Shown in pieces: positions 36,779-37,985 of a stretch of DNA of 37,985 bases (position 1 is its first letter; each line of letters begins with the position of its first letter). Source of the stretch: Bacteroidaceae bacterium (GTDB lineage Bacteria > Bacteroidota > Bacteroidia > Bacteroidales > Bacteroidaceae); assembly GCA_017616445.1 (NCBI GenBank), contig JAFZYE010000045.1:1-37985 (forward strand), in the 5' to 3' direction. Below the pieces are notes generated by a model. That model worked only from the letters and a program-made list of their open reading frames with translations, ran no database searches and was not told where the DNA came from. The position numbers and the translations under genes were made by a program.

Positions 36779-37117
36779 AGAACTTTGAACCTTGAACCTT
36801 GAACTTGTAACTTGGAACTTGGAACCTGAAACTTGGAACTTGAAACTTGAAACCTTGAACTCCGCAGCCCTGCTGCCTTGAACCAGCTTTTGAATATTTT
36901 CTCTTCAAGGATTGTAAAGCATGTAATGCGAAGTGGATGTTGTTGAGAGTGGATGATATAAGCTCGCTTATAATCATACACTGTCAGCGGCAGACACAGC
37001 ATCGAGGAACGAGATGTCAATCCGACGAAGTATTTTTATTATAATTGTTTAATTTCTGTGTTATCTGTGATATCTGTGTGACAAATTATTAACTATCAAT
37101 TGTCAACTATTATAACC
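36779..37117. repeat. Composite intergenic repeat element, copy B
   Basis: After the Wzc-like stop come TTGAACT/TGGAACT heptamers, the CCTGCTGCCTTGAACCA block, CTTTTGAATATTTT, then a ~140-base middle unlike that of copy A with a TATAAG-CTCG-CTTATA hairpin (36957-36972). CGACGAAG, TTTTTATTATAATTGTTTA and ATCTGTG repeats follow, then TATCAAT/TGTCAAC heptamers. No gene is seen in this ~355-base stretch. Confidence 0.75.
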
Positions 37118-37133
37118 TCTAACCCCAAAAATT

Positions 37134-37568
37134 ATGTTAATCGCTGTAGATTTCGACGGCACAATCGTGACCCACAAGTATCCAGCCATCGGTGAAGAAA
37201 TCCCCTTTGCTGTCGATACATTGAAGATGCTCCGTCAAGATGGGCATCGACTGATCCTCTGGTCAGTCCGCGAGGGAGAGTTGCTCGATGAAGCCGTCAA
37301 TTGGTGCCGTGAACGTGGTCTGGAGTTCTATGCCGTCAATCGCGACTACCCTGAAGAGACTACTGATAACAATCCCCACTTCTCCCGCAAGCTGAAGGTC
37401 GATATGTTTATCGATGACCGTAACCTTGGCGGTCTCCCCGACTGGGGCACCATCTATAAGATGATTAAGAATCGTCATAAGTGGGACGATGTGATTGACG
37501 AAGTCCTCTCCCAGTCCCAAATCGACCATACCGCCCCTCCCAAGAAGAAACACTGGTGGCAATTCTAA
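37134..37568 (+). CDS. Small HAD-superfamily hydrolase
   Basis: A 144-aa HAD-like phosphatase: motif I DFDGT (Asp6, Asp8), motif II in LILWSVRE, and motif IV FIDDRNLGG with paired Asp. A conserved Lys is likely in RKLKVDMF. It resembles the small Bacteroides HAD proteins found beside capsule genes; dephosphorylation of a sugar phosphate is the likely reaction. The tail PPKKKHWWQF is basic/aromatic. It is last in the operon; a repeat array follows immediately. The start ATG is near a typical A-rich leader. Confidence 0.88.
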   Translation: MLIAVDFDGTIVTHKYPAIGEEIPFAVDTLKMLRQDGHRLILWSVREGELLDEAVNWCRERGLEFYAVNRDYPEETTDNNPHFSRKLKVDMFIDDRNLGGLPDWGTIYKMIKNRHKWDDVIDEVLSQSQIDHTAPPKKKHWWQF

Positions 37569-37573
37569 TCCAC

Positions 37574-37985
37574 CCACGCTCCAGCGCTTCCCCCTCTTCG
37601 TCCAGTTCTCTCCACTTTAGTGGTGAGTTTGCTCCAGCGTTTCCCCCCTCTTCGTCCAGTTCTCCCCACTTTAGTGGTGAGTCTGCTCCCACGCTCCAGC
37701 GCTTCCCCTCTTCGTCCAGTTCTCCCCACTTTAGTGGTGAGTCCGCTCCCACGCTCCAGCGCTTCCCCTCTTCGTCCAGTTCTCCCCACTTTAGTGGTGA
37801 GTTTGCTCCAGCGCTTCCCCCCTCTTCGTCCAGTTCTCTCCACTTTAGTGGTGAGTCCGCTCCAGCGCTTCCCCCTCTTCGGCCAGTTCTCCCCACTTTA
37901 GTGGTGAGTCCGCTCCAACGCTCCAGCGCTTCCCCTCTTCGGCAAGTTATCCCAACTTTAGTGGTGAGTTTTCTCCAGCGCTTCC
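37574..37985. repeat. Tandem array of 53-60 bp units with a central palindrome
   Basis: About seven units run off the window end. Each has the order GCTCCAGCGCTTCC, CCTCTTCGTCCAGTTCTC, then the inverted repeat CCACTTTAGTGG and TGAGTCCG. Spacings between successive palindromes (37612, 37666, 37726, 37786, 37840, 37893, 37953) are 54, 60, 60, 54, 53 and 60 bases; long units carry an extra CCCACG. No CRISPR spacer pattern is seen: all bases within units are conserved. Confidence 0.9.

Noticed and set aside
37465-37901. Long repeat-derived frames on both strands at the window end (minus with SPLKWGELDEEG units, plus with RPVLPTLVVS units)
   Set aside because: They result from a tandem array with unit lengths that are mostly multiples of three; one unit of 53 bases breaks the phase, no leader or family is recognised, and the minus frame runs into the HAD gene.
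37574-37985. CRISPR array
   Set aside because: Units are conserved over their full length with no variable spacers, and no cas gene is seen.

Overview
The window looks like a chromosomal segment of a Bacteroidota bacterium, most likely Prevotella-like (Prevotellaceae). The signs are TAnnTTTG-type -7 promoter elements, A-rich rather than Shine-Dalgarno-rich leaders, BspA-type leucine-rich-repeat lipoproteins, an anaerobic sulfatase-maturing enzyme, FimB/Mfa2-like lipoproteins, a UpxY-type NusG antiterminator heading a surface-polysaccharide operon, and secreted proteins ending in the YNLQGQ-like tail common in Prevotella. The genus call is inference from family content; no 16S gene is present.

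Layout. 1-162: tRNA-Glu(CUC) and a hairpin terminator. 178-5450, minus strand: a YqiA-like esterase fused to DUF1653, a flavodoxin-like FMN reductase, a secreted PL9-like beta-helix protein and a lipoprotein of unknown function. 5460-13513, minus: a lipoprotein island with two BspA-like LRR paralogues flanking a sulfatase plus its maturase, then a tandem pair of DUF4369 lipoproteins; the gaps are built of heptanucleotide tracts and a reused leader cassette. 13671-20978, minus: a probable operon reading pgk, solute-binding lipoprotein, TPR protein, SPOUT rRNA methyltransferase and TamA/BamA-like outer-membrane protein, from a promoter near 21030. 21132-22549, minus: a queuosine module (VUT-family transporter then queF) preceded by what I read as a class I preQ1 riboswitch. 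22627-24594, minus: a secreted CE1-like esterase. 24783-28637, plus: a PaaI-like thioesterase and a large GH2 beta-galactosidase with a glutamine-rich insert. 28795-37568, plus: a polysaccharide/surface operon of UpxY-like antiterminator, LicD-family transferase, Wzx-like flippase, two FimB/Mfa2-like lipoproteins, a Wzc-like BY-kinase with a Tyr/Gly-rich tail, and a small HAD hydrolase. 37574-37985: a 53-60 bp palindrome-bearing tandem array that runs off the window.

The most notable signals not explained by ordinary genes are: the preQ1-I-type pseudoknot touching the start of the queuosine-precursor transporter gene; a T8 run at 33134-33141 that leaves a FimB-like lipoprotein one base out of frame with its signal peptide (possible phase variation); and a dispersed family of degenerate period-7 repeats in most intergenic gaps. 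Those repeats reach into genes, supplying a stop codon plus a ribosome-binding sequence, much of one signal peptide, and the only plausible start of another. Two long intergenic elements in the polysaccharide operon share conserved ends around an unrelated middle.
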